A stretch of 64,000 nt of DNA from Notamacropus eugenii (lineage: Eukaryota; Chordata; Mammalia; Diprotodontia; Macropodidae). The stretch lies in the NCBI RefSeq assembly GCF_028372415.1, contig NC_092876.1:65296885-65360884 (forward strand), read 5' to 3'. The translations under genes were made by a program, and so were the position numbers. Positions 1 through 11,304 of the stretch are shown piece after piece; within the stretch, counting starts at the first letter, position 1, and every line of letters starts with the position of its first letter. The notes beneath the pieces were generated by a model. That model saw only the letters and a list, made by a program, of their open reading frames with translations, was not told where the DNA came from and made no database searches.

Positions 1-263
1 TATATATACTTTCTTATTAAAAATATTTTCACATTAGTCATGTTGTATAGAAGATTTCGAATGAATGAGAGTAACCAGGAGAAAGCAAAAACTAAAAAAG
101 CCAAAAAAAAAAAAAGAAAGCAAACAGCATGCTTCAATGTGCATTCAGACTTGACATTTCTTTCTCTGGATGTGGATGGCTTTTTCCATCACGAGTCTTT
201 TGGAATTGTTTTAGGTCCTTGCATTGTTGTCTGTCAAAGTCAGTCATTGAACAATGTGGCTGT
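1..263 (-). mobile_element. L1 LINE 3'-end fragment, cut by window edge
   Basis: Read on the minus strand this is the 3' untranslated part of a marsupial-type L1. It has the same order of blocks as the better-preserved copy at 21718-22114: a CAGTAACAGCCACA-like start, then CAATTCCAAAAGACTC, then the ATCCACATCC AGAGAAAGAA block. The 3' end lies outside the window. It abuts L2 sequence that begins near 264. Confidence 0.65.
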
Positions 264-267
264 TACC

Positions 268-281
268 AAAGTGATATTCTT
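268..281. repeat. Target-site duplication, left copy, of HAL1 copy 1
   Basis: These 14 bases match 3040-3053 at 12 positions. Both copies are L2 sequence: L2 runs up to the left copy and resumes after the right copy, so the split L2 itself confirms the duplication. Two mismatches suggest an older insertion than the other HAL1 copies. Confidence 0.7.
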
Positions 282-3039
282 TTTTTTTTTAATGTTTATT
301 CATTTATTTTTAGTTTTCAACATTCATTTATACAAAATTTTGAATTCCAAATTTTCTCCCCATCTCTCCCCTCCCCCCACCCTAAAACGCCATGCATTCT
401 GATTACCCACTTCCCCTAATCTGTCCTCTCTTCTATCACACCCCTCGCTCCCCTTATCCCCATCTTCTCTCTTTTCTTGTAGGGCAAGATAGATTTCTAT
501 ACCCCATTACTTGTATTTCTTATTTCCCAGTTGTATGCAAAAACAATTCTCAACATTCGTTCCTAAAACTTTGAGTTTCAACTTCTCTCCCTTCCTCCCT
601 CCCCACCTATCCCCATTGAGAAGGCAAGTAATTCAATATAGGCTTTACATGTATAGTTTTGCTAAAGATTTCCATAATAGTCATGTTGTGTAAGACTAAC
701 TATATTTCCCTCTATCCTATCCTGCCCCCCATTTCTTCTATTCTCTCTTTTGACCTTGTCCCCCCCCCCAAACTGTTTACTTCTAGTTATTCCCTCCTCC
801 CATTTGCCCTCCCTTCTATCATTCCCCCACCCCATTTAGCCCCTTCTCCCATACTTTCCTGTAATGTAAGATAGATTTTCATACCAAATTGAGTAAGCAT
901 GCTATTTCCTCCTTAAGCCAAATGTGATGAGAGTAAGCTTCACTTTTTCCCTCTTACCTCCCCCTTTTCCCCTCCATTGAAAAAGCTTTTTCTTGCCTGT
1001 TTTATGAGGGATAATTTGCCCCATTCCATTTCTCCCTTTCTCCTCCCAATATATTCTTCTCTCACCTCTTCATTTTATTTTTTTAGATATCACCCCTTCT
1101 TATTCAACTCACCCTACTCCCTCTGTCTATATATATGTATATAATCACTTCAACTACCCAAATACTGAGAAAAGTTTAAAGAGTTACAAATATTGTCTTT
1201 CCATGTAGGAATGTAAACAGTTCAACTTTAGTAAGTTCCTTATGACTTCTCTTTCCTGTTTATCTTTTCATGCTTCTTTGAAAGTCAAATTTTCTATTCA
1301 GTTCTGATCTTTTCATGAAGAATGCTTGAAAGTCCTCTATTTCATTTTCCCCCTGAAGTATTATATTCAGTTTTTGTGGGTAGGTGATTCTTGGTTTTAA
1401 TCCTAATTCCTTTGACTTGTGGAATATCATATTCCAAGTCCTTTGATCCCTTAATGTAGAAGCTGCTAGATCTTGTGTTTTACTAATTGTATTTCCATAA
1501 TCCTTGAATTGTTTCTTTCTAGCTGCTTGCAATATTTTCTCCTTGATCTGGGAACTCCAGAATTTGGCTGCAGTATTCCTAGGAGTTTCTCTTTTTGGAT
1601 CTCTTTCAGGGAGTGATAAGTAGATTCTTTCAATATTTATTTTGCCCTCTGGTTCAGGGCAGTTTTCCTTGATAATTTCATGAAAGATGATGTCTAGGCT
1701 CTTTTTTTGATCATAGCTTTCAGGTAGTCCCATAATTTTTAAATTGTCTCTCCTGGATCTATTTTCCAGGTCAGTTGTTTTTCCAATGAGATATTTCACT
1801 GTCTTCATTTTTTTTATTCTTTGGTTTTGTTTTGTAATTCCTTGTTTTCTCATAAAGTCATTACTGTTCATCTGCTCCATTCTAATTTTTAAAAAATTAT
1901 TTTCTTCAGTGAGCTTTTGAACTTCCTTTCCATTTGGCTAATTCTGCTTTTTAAAGTATTCTTCTCCCCATTGGTTTTTTGGACCTGTTTTGCCAGTTGA
2001 TTTAGTCTGTTTTTAAAGGTGTTATTTTCTTCATCATTTTTTTGAGTCTCCTTTAGCAAGCTGTTGACTTGCTTTTCATGATTTTCTTTCATTGCTCTCA
2101 TTTCTCTTCCCAATTTTTCCTCCACCTCTCTTACTTGATTTTCAAAATCCTTTTTGAGGTCTTCCATGGCCCGAGACCATTGCATATTTATTTTGGAGGT
2201 TTTGGACGCAGAAGCCTTGACTTTTTGGTCTTCCTCTGATGGTATGCATTGTTATTCCTCATCTGAAAGGATGGAAGAAAATATCTGTTCACTAAGAAAG
2301 TAGCCTTCTATAGTCATATTTTTTTCCCTTTTTTGGGCATTTTCCCAGCCTGTTACTTGACTTTTGAGTCCTTTGTCAAGAAGGGGGTATACTCTGGGGG
2401 CCTGTAAGTTCTCAGTTCCTCCAAAGGGGCACAAACTCCTCTCCTAGCCTACATTCTGGTCTGGGAGTAACCACAGTCACTCTGTTCTAACCAGGATCTG
2501 CCTGAAGGCTTCCCTCTCCAGAACCTTCACCAGCTCTACTGCCAGCACTCTTCCTCAACCCAGGACAGACACTCAGGGCTGAGATCCAGATCTCAATTCC
2601 CCCAGGATCTTTAGGCAGAGGGCTTCAAAAATGGACGTTGCTGCTCTAGTGGCTGCTGCTGGCGAGTCCAGATTATGTTCCCTTCTCACACAAGTGAAAG
2701 AACTTTCTCACTGAACTTTGAAGTTGTCTTTGGCATTTGTGGGTTGAGCAATCTGGGAACTGCTACTGTCGGTGGCACCCTGAAGCCTGTTCCGGGTCCT
2801 GTCCCTGCCACACTGCATGGCCCATGTTGGGCTGCACTTTGCTCCACATCCTGTGTGACAGACCTTTCCTGTCAGCCTTCTAGGCTGTCTTGGGTTGGAA
2901 ATCTTTTTCACTCTGTTGTTTCATGGCTTCTGCTGCTCTAAAATTTGTTTAGAGTCATTTTTAACAGGTATTTTATGAGCTATGGGGGGGAGCTTCTACA
3001 GGTTCATCTTTCTACTCTGCCATCTTGGCTCTGCCCCCC
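282..3039 (-). mobile_element. HAL1-type (half-L1) retrotransposon, copy 1, full length
   Basis: A 2.76 kb element on the minus strand. Its 5' end (right side) is GGGGGG followed by AGAGCCAAGATGGC, which matches the start of placental L1 5' UTRs and holds a YY1-type motif. A GC-rich 5' UTR, an ORF1 relic (1260-2340), about 1 kb of 3' UTR and a T-rich (poly-A) end follow. There is no room for and no trace of ORF2, the defining feature of half-L1 elements. It is the most diverged of the three copies here and is inserted into an L2. Confidence 0.85.
1260..2340 (-). pseudogene. L1 ORF1p-like protein relic of HAL1 copy 1
   Basis: This is a broken ORF1p, the trimeric RNA-binding chaperone of L1-type elements. 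The start ATG is at 2338-2340. The first ~29 codons end at an in-frame TAA where copies 2 and 3 have GAA. The next open block (1889-2185) is a coiled coil rich in K, E, N and Q with leucine heptads. A frameshift near 1885 leads to a second block (1260-1880) holding the start of the RNA-recognition fold (DLENRSRRDNLKIMGLPES) and the C-terminal domain (RDPKRETPRN, PRITYPQKLN). These motifs match placental L1 ORF1p. It is not expected to be functional. Confidence 0.85.
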
Positions 3040-3590
3040 AAAATGATAATCTTAAAACACAGATCTGACCCTGTTGTCTCCCTTCCCTCACTGAAAAAAA
3101 TCTTCATTGGGCCTTTATTGACTCAAGGATCAAGTATGAAATTTGTCCTGGAATTTTGTCTAGCTAGTTTTCTAGTCTCATTTCATTTTATTCCTTTTTG
3201 CACAATCTCCAGTCCAAGTGACCTGGACTATCAGCTGTTACCCTCATGTGATGACTCAACTCCCACTTTCATACACAATGTTCTTGAGTGTCTGGAATAT
3301 GCTTCTTCCTCACCACTTAGCTTCTTTAAAAGTACAATCTGGATGTTCCTTCCTAGGTCATGCTTTTACTCCTCTAGTAATTAGAACTCTTCTTCTTGAA
3401 ATTACTTTGCATTTGCTTATTTGCATATTTGTTATATTCTACCACCTCACCACTCTTAGAATTTACGCTTCTGGGTCCAGGACTATTAAATTTCTGCCTT
3501 TATGTTCCCATTGCTGGATACAATGCTTTACATGCAGTAAGTACTTAATTAATGCATGCCTAAATGCACTAAAATACTAAAACATGAAGG
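3040..3590 (+). mobile_element. L2 LINE 3' region, resumed after HAL1 insertion
   Basis: The segment continues the L2 that begins at about 264 (ACCAAAGTGAT, then AAACACAGATCTGACC). It ends with the L2-type tail near 3530-3570 (CATGCAGTAAGTACTTAATTAATGC). The first 14 bases are the right-hand target-site duplication of HAL1 copy 1. Confidence 0.75.
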
Positions 3591-4035
3591 AAGTCCTGGT
3601 CTCAGTGGAAGGAAAGAACAACTGGTGACTCTCCTTATAATACCCTCTCCTGTCCTTGGCTTCCTCTTCTATAGGGTGAACAACCCCTGGTATTCTAATC
3701 TCTGAGGCAGTTCAAAGGTGAGATGGGGGGCCTCTTGCTGGTCCATGTATAAGTGGAATGTGATGTGAAGGGTTCCTGCATCCAAATATTTGAACTTCCA
3801 GACATCAGAGGCATTTTTAGAAAGGGATATACACTTTATACACTTAACCTTCTGTAGCTTAATGGCTGACAGCAGGAATTAGTTTATCAGACTACTCAGT
3901 CACTTTGCTGGAGCCAGAGAGAATAGGGTCAAGTGTGTATTGATAGGGGTGGAAGCTAGAGGGAGGCGCTGGGAAAGTAGGAGAGCACTGTCAGAGAGAG
4001 AGCAAGGAATGGGGGTGGGGGGAAAGAAGGAGATT
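3591..4035. other. No recognisable feature
   Basis: Mixed-composition sequence with no long open frame and no repeat I can name. A short G-rich run lies at 4009-4022. Confidence 0.6.
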
Positions 4036-4385
4036 CACAGAACAGTAGAATTTCAGGCTTGAGAAAAACCTCAGAGGTCAGGCAATTCAACTAGTACCTG
4101 GAAAAGGATTCCCTCTACAACACATTCAAATACCCAGCAAAGGAGATGTCTGCCCCTAGCAGCACATCCTCTTTAGGGTAGGGACTGGACTTGTGATTTC
4201 TGTCCCAGAGAACTCCCAGGTGAGGGAACTTCCTCTAGCAATGTAGGTTGCCACTCGCTCCATTACCCCTTCTCTGAGACAGTTGCCAAGAGCATTGGCA
4301 CATAGCTAATATGCTTCAGAGGCAAGACTTGAACTCAGGTGTTCCTGACTTTGTAATGCCAATGCAATACCCACAGCAGCAACTA
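4036..4385. mobile_element. Old L3/CR1-like and SINE remnants
   Basis: 4040-4260 resembles the L3-type piece at 24600-24722 (a 'rule' of AGAGGTCA, then GATTCCCTCTACAACA). 4270-4385 resembles the antisense body of a CORE-SINE (GACTTGAACTCAGGTGTTCC). Both are heavily decayed. Confidence 0.4.
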
Positions 4386-4895
4386 TGGATATGCATGTAT
4401 ATTTTCAGGGGAAATTTGTAAAATATAAACTCTCTTCCTCAAAGATGAAACCAAAATATTTATTCAGTTACCAGAAAGCCATTTCCACTATGGTAACAAC
4501 GAAGTTTGTACACATTACCAATAAAGGGAGCGCTGTCAACCCCAAGCCTTCTCTCCCGCAAACAAGCTCCCCTAGACAAAATCACCCTCTCTCACTCAGG
4601 CTAGCTGCTTTGCCTCAGCTCTGCCTCACTCTTTCTGTCCTTCCCCCTTCCTGCTCTACCAGTTCAACAAGCTCTTCCCACCATGGGCTTCATGTGATTC
4701 AGGCTGTGGACTGGGCCAGAGCTCAAAGCAGGTCACATGGTCTTCTTAAGGGGCAGAGAAGATCTTCAAATTCCCTTACCATTACAGGCTCTAAGGCCAG
4801 ATCTCTATCCACTTTCCCACTGCATTTCCCTCATTGTTCTAATTCCTGGGAAATTTTCTCTTGACATTAAGCCTAAAATTGCCTCAGCAATTTGT
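4386..4895. other. No recognisable gene
   Basis: A 159-codon open frame at 4385-4864 lacks any family resemblance and is rich in Ser, Pro and Leu, as expected of chance. Nothing else is seen. Confidence 0.6.
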
Positions 4896-4899
4896 GGTC

Positions 4900-5065
4900 T
4901 CCCTTATTAGCCTATGAGATCCTTAAAAACAGGGTCTGTCTTTTACCTTTCTTTGTATTTCTAGGGCTTAGCACAATGCCAGACACATAGTAGGGGCTTC
5001 ATAAATGCTTGTTTCCTTCCCTAGCACAATGCCTGGCACATAGTAGGGCCTTCATAAATGCTTGT
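4900..5065 (+). mobile_element. L2 3' end with its tail duplicated in tandem
   Basis: L2 tail sequence (AGCACAATGCCAGACACATAG, then TTCATAAATGCTTGTT) appears twice, at about 4970-5017 and 5023-5066, with only a few differences. Confidence 0.75.
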
Positions 5066-5104
5066 TGACAGTACTAAGGACCTGAGTGTATGCAGACTTG
5101 GATT

Positions 5105-5400
5105 CAATCCTGAATTAGGAGAATGAACATTTATATAGCACCTACAATCTAGTAGGCAGTGTGCTGAGTGCTTTATAAATGTTTACAAATATCTCATTTC
5201 ATCCTCACTAGAACCCTGGGAGATAGGTTCTGTTGTTATCCCCATGTTACAATTGAGAAAACTGAAGCAAATCGAGGTCTAAGTGACTTGCTCAGAGTCA
5301 CACAGCTAATAATCATATGAGACCAGATTCAGACTCAGGTCTTCCTAACTCCAGGCCCAGCCCTCTATTTACCGTCCCACCTAACTGCCTCTAAGTTGGC
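5105..5400 (-). mobile_element. MIR/THER-type CORE-SINE
   Basis: Antisense order of MIR blocks is clear: ATTTATATAGCACC, GTGCTGAGTGCTTTATAAATG, CTCATTTCATCCTCAC, GAGAAAACTGAAG, GTCACACAGCTAATAA, then a CAGGTCTTCCTAACTCC tRNA-side end. Confidence 0.85.
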
Positions 5401-5429
5401 GTCACACTAAGCACTAGACCATAGGAGCC

Positions 5430-6000
5430 TTTGTATTATTTTTCAAATTTATTTTTATAATTTTATTAATTTTTCAAATTTAAATTTATCAAATTTTAAT
5501 TAACATTTTAAAATAAAATGTTATTAATATCTTTCCTTTCACCTGCATTTCCTTCCCCACTCCCCCTCCCACAGAGCTATCCTAACAAAGAAGAAAAAAA
5601 GGCATTAAAACTAACCAACATATTCATGAAGTCTGACACCATATGCAGTGTTCCATAACCACTCACAGCCATAAAGAAGCAAGAGGAGGTATCTTCTCCA
5701 ATCACTGGGGCCAAGTTTGGTCATTACAAATTCACATCATTCTGTCTGGATTATTTTGTTGTTCTTTTTTCCATTTTCGTTGTTTATATTCTTTCCTTGG
5801 ATCTGTTTACCTCATAGTGCATCAGGTCACATAAATCTCCTAATGCTTCTTTGTACTTCCAGAACAATAACATCCCATGAGATTCCTATCTGACAACTTG
5901 TTTAGTTGTGTCCTAATCAGTGGACATCTATTTTGTTTCCAGTTCTTGGCTGCCCCCCCAAAAGTGCTGCTATAAATATTTTGGTACATATGGGGCCTTT
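5430..6000 (-). mobile_element. L1 LINE 3' fragment
   Basis: On the minus strand the right end encodes the last part of L1 ORF2 (TATTTATAGCAGCAC, then AAGAACTGGAAAC and a degenerate ATTGGGGAATGG-like block), followed by marsupial L1 3' UTR. The A/T-rich end lies at the left near 5440-5520. Decayed. Confidence 0.6.
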
Positions 6001-7439
6001 ATATTAGTCACTGACCTTCTTTGGGTACGGAACAGGGATTGGTCCTCTGATGGCATCTCCCCATGTGGAGGAGGCTAGAGGGCCTGAACCTGGGAGAAAT
6101 GTGATGAGTTGTGATAGAAATATCTTGGAGATGTTGGAACATATAGAGACTTCCTACAACTGATTACAACCTATTAACCACATGGTTAGGAGAAGTCTTG
6201 TCAATTAGTGGCATAGCCAGAGGGGCAGGGCCTTCAGAGGGACACTAATGATTAGAGACTCATCCACTTTCCTTTGAATGACCTGCTTTTGGGTTGACTC
6301 CACTGGTAGCATCTAGTGCAGGATGATGTGTAAGAGAGGAGACCATGGGCCCCTCCAGTGTCTAGAATGTAGGTGGCCTGGTTCTGGGAGAGTAAGCCAG
6401 AATAAATGTACTATATCTGTCCATCAGGGATCTAGGGGCAACCTGAGAAGTTCCAGGGTATTTCTTCTTTACCACTATTGGTTTGAGTGCCCACATGTTG
6501 TATTTCCTTCACTGATAGGTGAATGACTATCTGCCCCTGAGTTCCACTTAACCTCTTAACATCAATTAGTTTTTACAAAAGTTGTTTCATTCAAATATGT
6601 AGTGATAATGAAAGCACAAATGTTCTCCCCACCTTCAGCAGTTCCCAGATCCATTCTCTCCCCTATACCATTGCAGTCTCTGAGGAGCATGGGCTTACTT
6701 CTCAACATATCAAGGTCCTACCACATTCAAGTTCAGATATAGTATTGATTCCAGATGAATTCTTATCTCAGATGTGCACTGGGCTGAGTCCTGGATGTTA
6801 GTTGTAAAGGTCACTTCTGGCAACTAGGTATAAATCTACTGGGAGGCTGGTACATTTGCTCTGCTAACTTTTTGAAGCTCCCAAGACTGGAGTCTCCAAT
6901 CCTTTCATCTAGAATGAAAAAGCACAAATGGAGAGGCCAGTGACTAAGGCCTAGTTCGTGAGGCTACACGTTGGCCTCATTGGAAAGAGGTCCATCAATA
7001 GAAGAGCCACAATGAAAGAATGAATGAGGCTCTGGTCCATGAGGGCTTTTTGAAGGCATTTCCGGTCCCAACTACAAAAACTACAAAGGCATGGAGAACA
7101 GACGAGCTCCAGTCACCGAATGTGTCTGTGTGCCCAAATGTCTCCGTAAGGCATTTCTATTACATATCAGCACTTTTTTTCCTAGAGGTGGGATCTCCTC
7201 TCCACACAGGGAGATAATATCAGAGGCATTCTGTATGTGGGCTGGCTCCCTTCACAGGCATAGAGCTTTGTGCTTAAACAAACCTCTTCCTCATGTCCAG
7301 ACCTTCCTAGAAAGAAGTCTCTCTATCTTTGCTGTGACTAGGCCCTCCTGGGCCCTAGGGTTATCAGGATTCCATGGGTTTTTCTCTCCTGTTGAAGAAT
7401 GAAAAACCCTTCTGCCTCTAATCCCACTGAGACAGAAAA
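6001..7439. other. No recognisable feature
   Basis: About 1.4 kb of unique-looking intergenic sequence. Open frames are short and overlap in several frames. I see no repeat family I can name and no splice-bounded coding block. Confidence 0.6.
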
Positions 7440-7690
7440 CACTGGAATATCTTTTTTCTAGTAAGCAGGCCAGTGTCAGTGGATTGAAGAGTACATGGGG
7501 GAAAGGGGAAGACGTGTAAGAAGATTGGGAAGGTAGGAGAGGGCTAGGTGAGGAAGGGCTTTGAATGCCAAACACAGCACTTTGTATTGGATTCTGGAGG
7601 TGATAAGGAGCTCCTGCAGTTTATTGAAAGGTGGAGGGTGACATAGTCAGACTGAAACTTTTGGAAAAAACAATAATAAGCAGGGCCTTT
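7440..7690 (-). mobile_element. L2 LINE fragment
   Basis: Antisense L2 ORF2/3' block order is visible (GGCCAGTGTCAGTGGATTGA, AGGGCTTTGAATGCCAAACA, GTGACATAGTCAGAC), the same blocks as in the longer L2 at 24725-26065. Confidence 0.75.
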
Positions 7691-7931
7691 GATACAGGGC
7701 CTTGAGAGACTTCCTAAAGGTCAGAGGGACAGATGGCCCAGGATGGGAGTCCATATCAGAGTGTGCCTGAAGCTGAGCCCAGTACACTCGCCCTGCAATT
7801 TGCTTCATCCAGCCTACTACAAGCACCGATGTGATCTAGGTAAGGTGAATGCCTTGCAGCAACTGATTTAAATTTGAGCCCACTCTCCCTAGGTTCTGAG
7901 TTGGTAAAGGGGAGACTGAGCAACCTATTGG

Positions 7932-7946
7932 GAAAGACATTTTTAT
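7932..7946. repeat. Target-site duplication, left copy, of HAL1 copy 2
   Basis: The 15 bases GAAAGACATTTTTAT are repeated without mismatch at 10732-10746. They bracket HAL1 copy 2 exactly and indicate a comparatively recent L1-endonuclease-type insertion. Confidence 0.9.
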
Positions 7947-8946
7947 TTATTTATTTATTTCCATGCCCCCCCCCCCCCGCCTTCTTTATTTATTTAACTT
8001 TTAACATTCATTTTCACAAAATTTTGGGTTCCAAATTTTCTCCCCTTATGTCCCCTCCCCCCACCCCAAAACACCGAGCGTTCTAATTGCCCCTGTCTGC
8101 CAATCTGCTCTCTCTTCTATCATCCCTCTCTGCCCTTGTCTCCATCCTATACCCCTTTACCTGTATTTCTTATTTCCTAGTGGCAAGAACAATACTCAAC
8201 AGTTGTTCCTAAAACTTTGAGTTCCAACTTCTCTTCCTCCCTCCCTCCCTACCCCTTCCCTTTGGAAGGCAAGCAATTCAATATAGGCCATATCTGTGTA
8301 GTTTTGCAAATGACTTCCATAATAGTTGTGTTGTATAAGACTAACTATATTTCCCTCCATCCTATCCTGTCCCCCATTACTTCTATTCTCTTTTGATCCT
8401 GTCCCTCCCCGTGAGTGCTGACCTCAAATTGCTCCCTCCTCCCCATGCCCTCCCTTCCATCATCCCCCCCACCCTGCTTATCCCCTTCTCCCCCACTTTC
8501 CTGTATTGTAAGATAGGTTTTCATACCAAAATGAGTGTGCATTTTATTCCTTCCTTTAGTGGAATGGGATGAGAGTAAACTTCATGTTTTTCTCTCACCT
8601 CCCCTCTTTATCCCTCCACTAATAAGTCTTTTGCTTGCCTCTTTTATGAGAGATAATTTGCCCCATTCCATTTCTCCCTTTCTCCTCCCAACATATTTCT
8701 CTCTCACTGCTTGATTTCATTTTTTTAAGATATGATCCCATCCTCTTCAATTCCCTCTGTGCACTCTGTCTCTATGTGTGCGTGCGTGTGCACGTGCATG
8801 TGTGTGTGTGTAATCCCATCCAGTACCCAGATACTGAATAGTTTCAAGAGTTACAAATATTGTCTTTCCATGTAGGAATGTAAACAGTTCAACTTTAGTA
8901 AGGCCCTTATGACTTCTCTTTGCTGTTTACCTTTTCATGCTTCTCT

Positions 8947-10070
8947 TCAATCTTGTGTTTGAAAGTCAAATTTTCTTTTCAGCCCTGGTCTTTTCATCAA
9001 GAATGCTTGAAAGTCCTCTATTTCATTGAAAGACCAATTTTTCCCCTGAAGTATTATAGTCAGTTTTGCTGGGTAGGTGATTCTTGGATTTAGTCCTAGT
9101 TCCTTTGACTTCTGGAATATCCTATTCCACGCCCTTCAATCCTTTAATGTAGAAGCTGCTAGATCTTGTGTTATCCTGATTGTATTTCCACAATACTTGA
9201 ATTGTTTCTTTCTAGTTGCTTGCAATAATTTCTCCTTGACCTGGGAACTCTGGAACTTGGCCACAATGTTCCTAGGAGTTTCTCTTTTTGGATCTCTTTC
9301 AGGCGGTGATCGGTGGATTCCTTGAATACTTATTTTGCCCTCTGGTTCTAGAATCTCAGGGCAGTTTTCCTTGATAATTTCATGAAAGATGATGTCTAGG
9401 CTCTTTTTTTGATCCTGGCTTTCAGGTAGGTCCATAATTTTTAAATTGTCTCTCCTGGATCTATTCTCCAGGTCAGTTGTTTTTCCCTCCTGGATCTATT
9501 CTCCAGGTCAGTTGTTTTTCCAATGAAATATTTCACATTATCTTCCATTTTTTCATTCTTTTGGTTTTGTTTTGTGATTTCTTGGTTTCTCATAAAGTCA
9601 TTAGCCTCCATCTGTTCCATTCTAATTTTGAAAGAATTATTTTCTTCAGTGAGCTTTTGAATCTCCTTTTCCATTTGGCTAATTCTGCTTTTGAAAGCAT
9701 TCTTCTCCTCATTGGCTTTTTGAACCTCTTTTGCCAATTGAGTTAGCCTATTTTTCAAGGTGTTATTTTCTTCAGCATTTTTTTGGGTCTCCTTTAGTAA
9801 GCTGTGGACCTGCTGTTCATGCTTTGACTGCATGTCTCTCATTGCTCTTCCCAGTTTTTTCTCCACCTCTCTAAGTTGATTTTCAAAATCCTTTTTGAGC
9901 TCTTCCATGGCCTGAGCCCATTGAGTGGGCTGGGATACAGAAGCCTTGACTTCTGTGTCTTTCCCTGATGGTAAGCATTGTTCTTCCTCATCAGAAAGGA
10001 AGGGAGGAAATACCTGTTCACCAAGAAAGTAACCTTCTATAGTCTTATTTTTTTTCCCTTTTCTAGGCAT
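8947..10070 (-). pseudogene. L1 ORF1p-like gene of HAL1 copy 2, two lesions
   Basis: ORF1 runs from the ATG at 10068-10070 to a stop at 8947-8949. It encodes a short charged head (MPRKGKKNKTIEGYF), a long coiled coil with leucine heptads (10000-9550), the start of the RNA-recognition fold (DLENRSRRE) and the C-terminal domain (RDPKRETPRN, RITYPAKL). Only two lesions exist. A 35-bp tandem duplication (9452-9486 repeated at 9487-9521) shifts the frame. A TGA at 9136-9138 interrupts it; the 62 codons after it are open to the natural stop. Without the extra 35 bp the length is 1089 nt (363 codons), close to the ~340 residues of placental ORF1p. Neighbouring sequence on both sides is the element's own UTRs. 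Confidence 0.88.
9452..9521. repeat. 35-bp tandem duplication inside HAL1 ORF1
   Basis: Bases 9452-9486 are repeated exactly at 9487-9521. Copies 1 and 3 do not carry the duplication, so it arose in or just before copy 2. 35 is not a multiple of three and so disrupts the ORF1 frame. Confidence 0.95.
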
Positions 10071-10731
10071 TTTCCCAGCCAGTGACTTGACTTCTGAGTG
10101 TCCTCTCCACCCCCACCTCGACTCCAGATCTGCCCAGCCAGCACTTGGGGTCTGAGATTCAAATGCTGCTTCCCAGCCTCAGGGCTTTGGGCAGGGGCAA
10201 GGCTGCTATTCAGTGTGAGATTAAGTTCAGGTGCCAGGTCAGGGCAGGGCCGCCTCTCAGGCTCAGTTCCCTCAGGGGGTTTATGCAGAGACCTTCAACA
10301 ATGGATCCCAGCTCCTGCCTGCTTGGGGAGCCCTGGTCTGCTCCTGCCTCTGCTGCTGCCTCCCGAGGGGTCCTGAGTTATGGGGGCACCCCACACCCCT
10401 CTCGACCCGCCGAAGAGACCCTCTCACCGACCCTTGTCACCTGTGGGTGCGGGACCCGCGCGACCACTGGAGATTCTGTCCCTGAAGCCTGCTTGGATCA
10501 CTCCTTTCAGCGCCACGCTGCCAAGGCAGGGTTGGGCTCTGCTCCGGGTCTGGGGTGCGAGGGACCTTTTGCGAGAGGTTTTCAGTCTCTCTGGAGCAGA
10601 AATCTCCTCCACTCCGTTGTTCTGTGGCTTCTGCTGCTCCAGAATTCGCTGGGTGTTCTTTTTTTACAGATATTTTATGGGCTGTGGGTTCGGAGCTATG
10701 TGTATGTGCGTCTTTCTACTCCGCCATCTTT

Positions 10732-10746
10732 GAAAGACATTTTTAT
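10732..10746. repeat. Target-site duplication, right copy, of HAL1 copy 2
   Basis: Identical to 7932-7946 over 15 bases. Confidence 0.9.
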
Positions 10747-11040
10747 ACAGTGATTCTTGTTATATCTTTTCAGTAAGCATCCCTTTATAATAATAACTAT
10801 TTGACATCAACTAATCACTAATCACTGGGCCAATCAATAATATAGGGGAGAGGATAACTCTAAGTGATAATTGATCTTGGGAAGGATACACTGGAATGGG
10901 GGCTCAGACCTATAGCTTTAGAAAATCACCACAACCCTATGGGGTTACTTACCTCTATAACCCTGAAGAGTTGGCCCAGCTAGGGGAACCTGCCAGCACC
11001 AGTGTGACCATGAGCCAGTAGAAGGACCCCCAGAGCCATT
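10747..11040. other. No recognisable feature
   Basis: AT-rich unique sequence between HAL1 copy 2 and a microsatellite. No coding evidence. Confidence 0.6.
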
Positions 11041-11177
11041 TAACACATACACATTTATACACATGAAAAAAATATATATATATATACACATATATACATA
11101 TAAATATACACATATATACATTTATACATATATAAATATATACATGCATACATATATATGTATGTATATACACACAT
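11041..11177. repeat. AT/CA-rich microsatellite
   Basis: Interspersed (TA)n, (CATA)n and (TACA)n tracts over about 130 bases. The open frame on the opposite strand (MYIHTYICMHVYIYIC) is translated simple repeat, not a protein. Confidence 0.9.
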
Positions 11178-11179
11178 GT

Positions 11180-11300
11180 TGTAGCTTTCCATAGAACACA
11201 AGCTTTTTGACAGTAAGGACTGTTTCTTCTTTGTGTCTGTATCCTTAGTACTTAGAGCAGTACCTGGTACATAGTATGAACTTAATAGTTTGTTGATTGA
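11180..11300 (+). mobile_element. L2 LINE 3' end
   Basis: L2 tail order: ACACAAGCTTTTTGACAG, GTCTGTATCCTTAGTACTTAG, CCTGGTACATAGTATG, AACTTAATAG. Confidence 0.75.
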
Positions 11301-11304
11301 TTGA

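Larger units (their letters stand above)
7947..10731 (-). mobile_element. HAL1-type (half-L1) retrotransposon, copy 2, youngest looking
   Basis: A 2.79 kb element on the minus strand with perfect 15-bp target-site duplications. The GC-rich 5' UTR (about 10071-10731) begins at AAGATGGCGGAGTAG, so about 20 bases of the 5' end seen in copies 1 and 3 are missing. ORF1 is followed directly by a 1 kb 3' UTR with an internal TG/CA microsatellite (8775-8812) and an A-rich end containing a C-run at about 7967-7979. There is no ORF2, so it must have moved using another element's reverse transcriptase. Confidence 0.9.

Noticed and set aside
10098..10776. Several open frames up to 202 codons on the + strand
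   Set aside because: They are antisense to the GC-rich 5' UTR of HAL1 copy 2; the equivalent region of copy 3 gives similar shadows.
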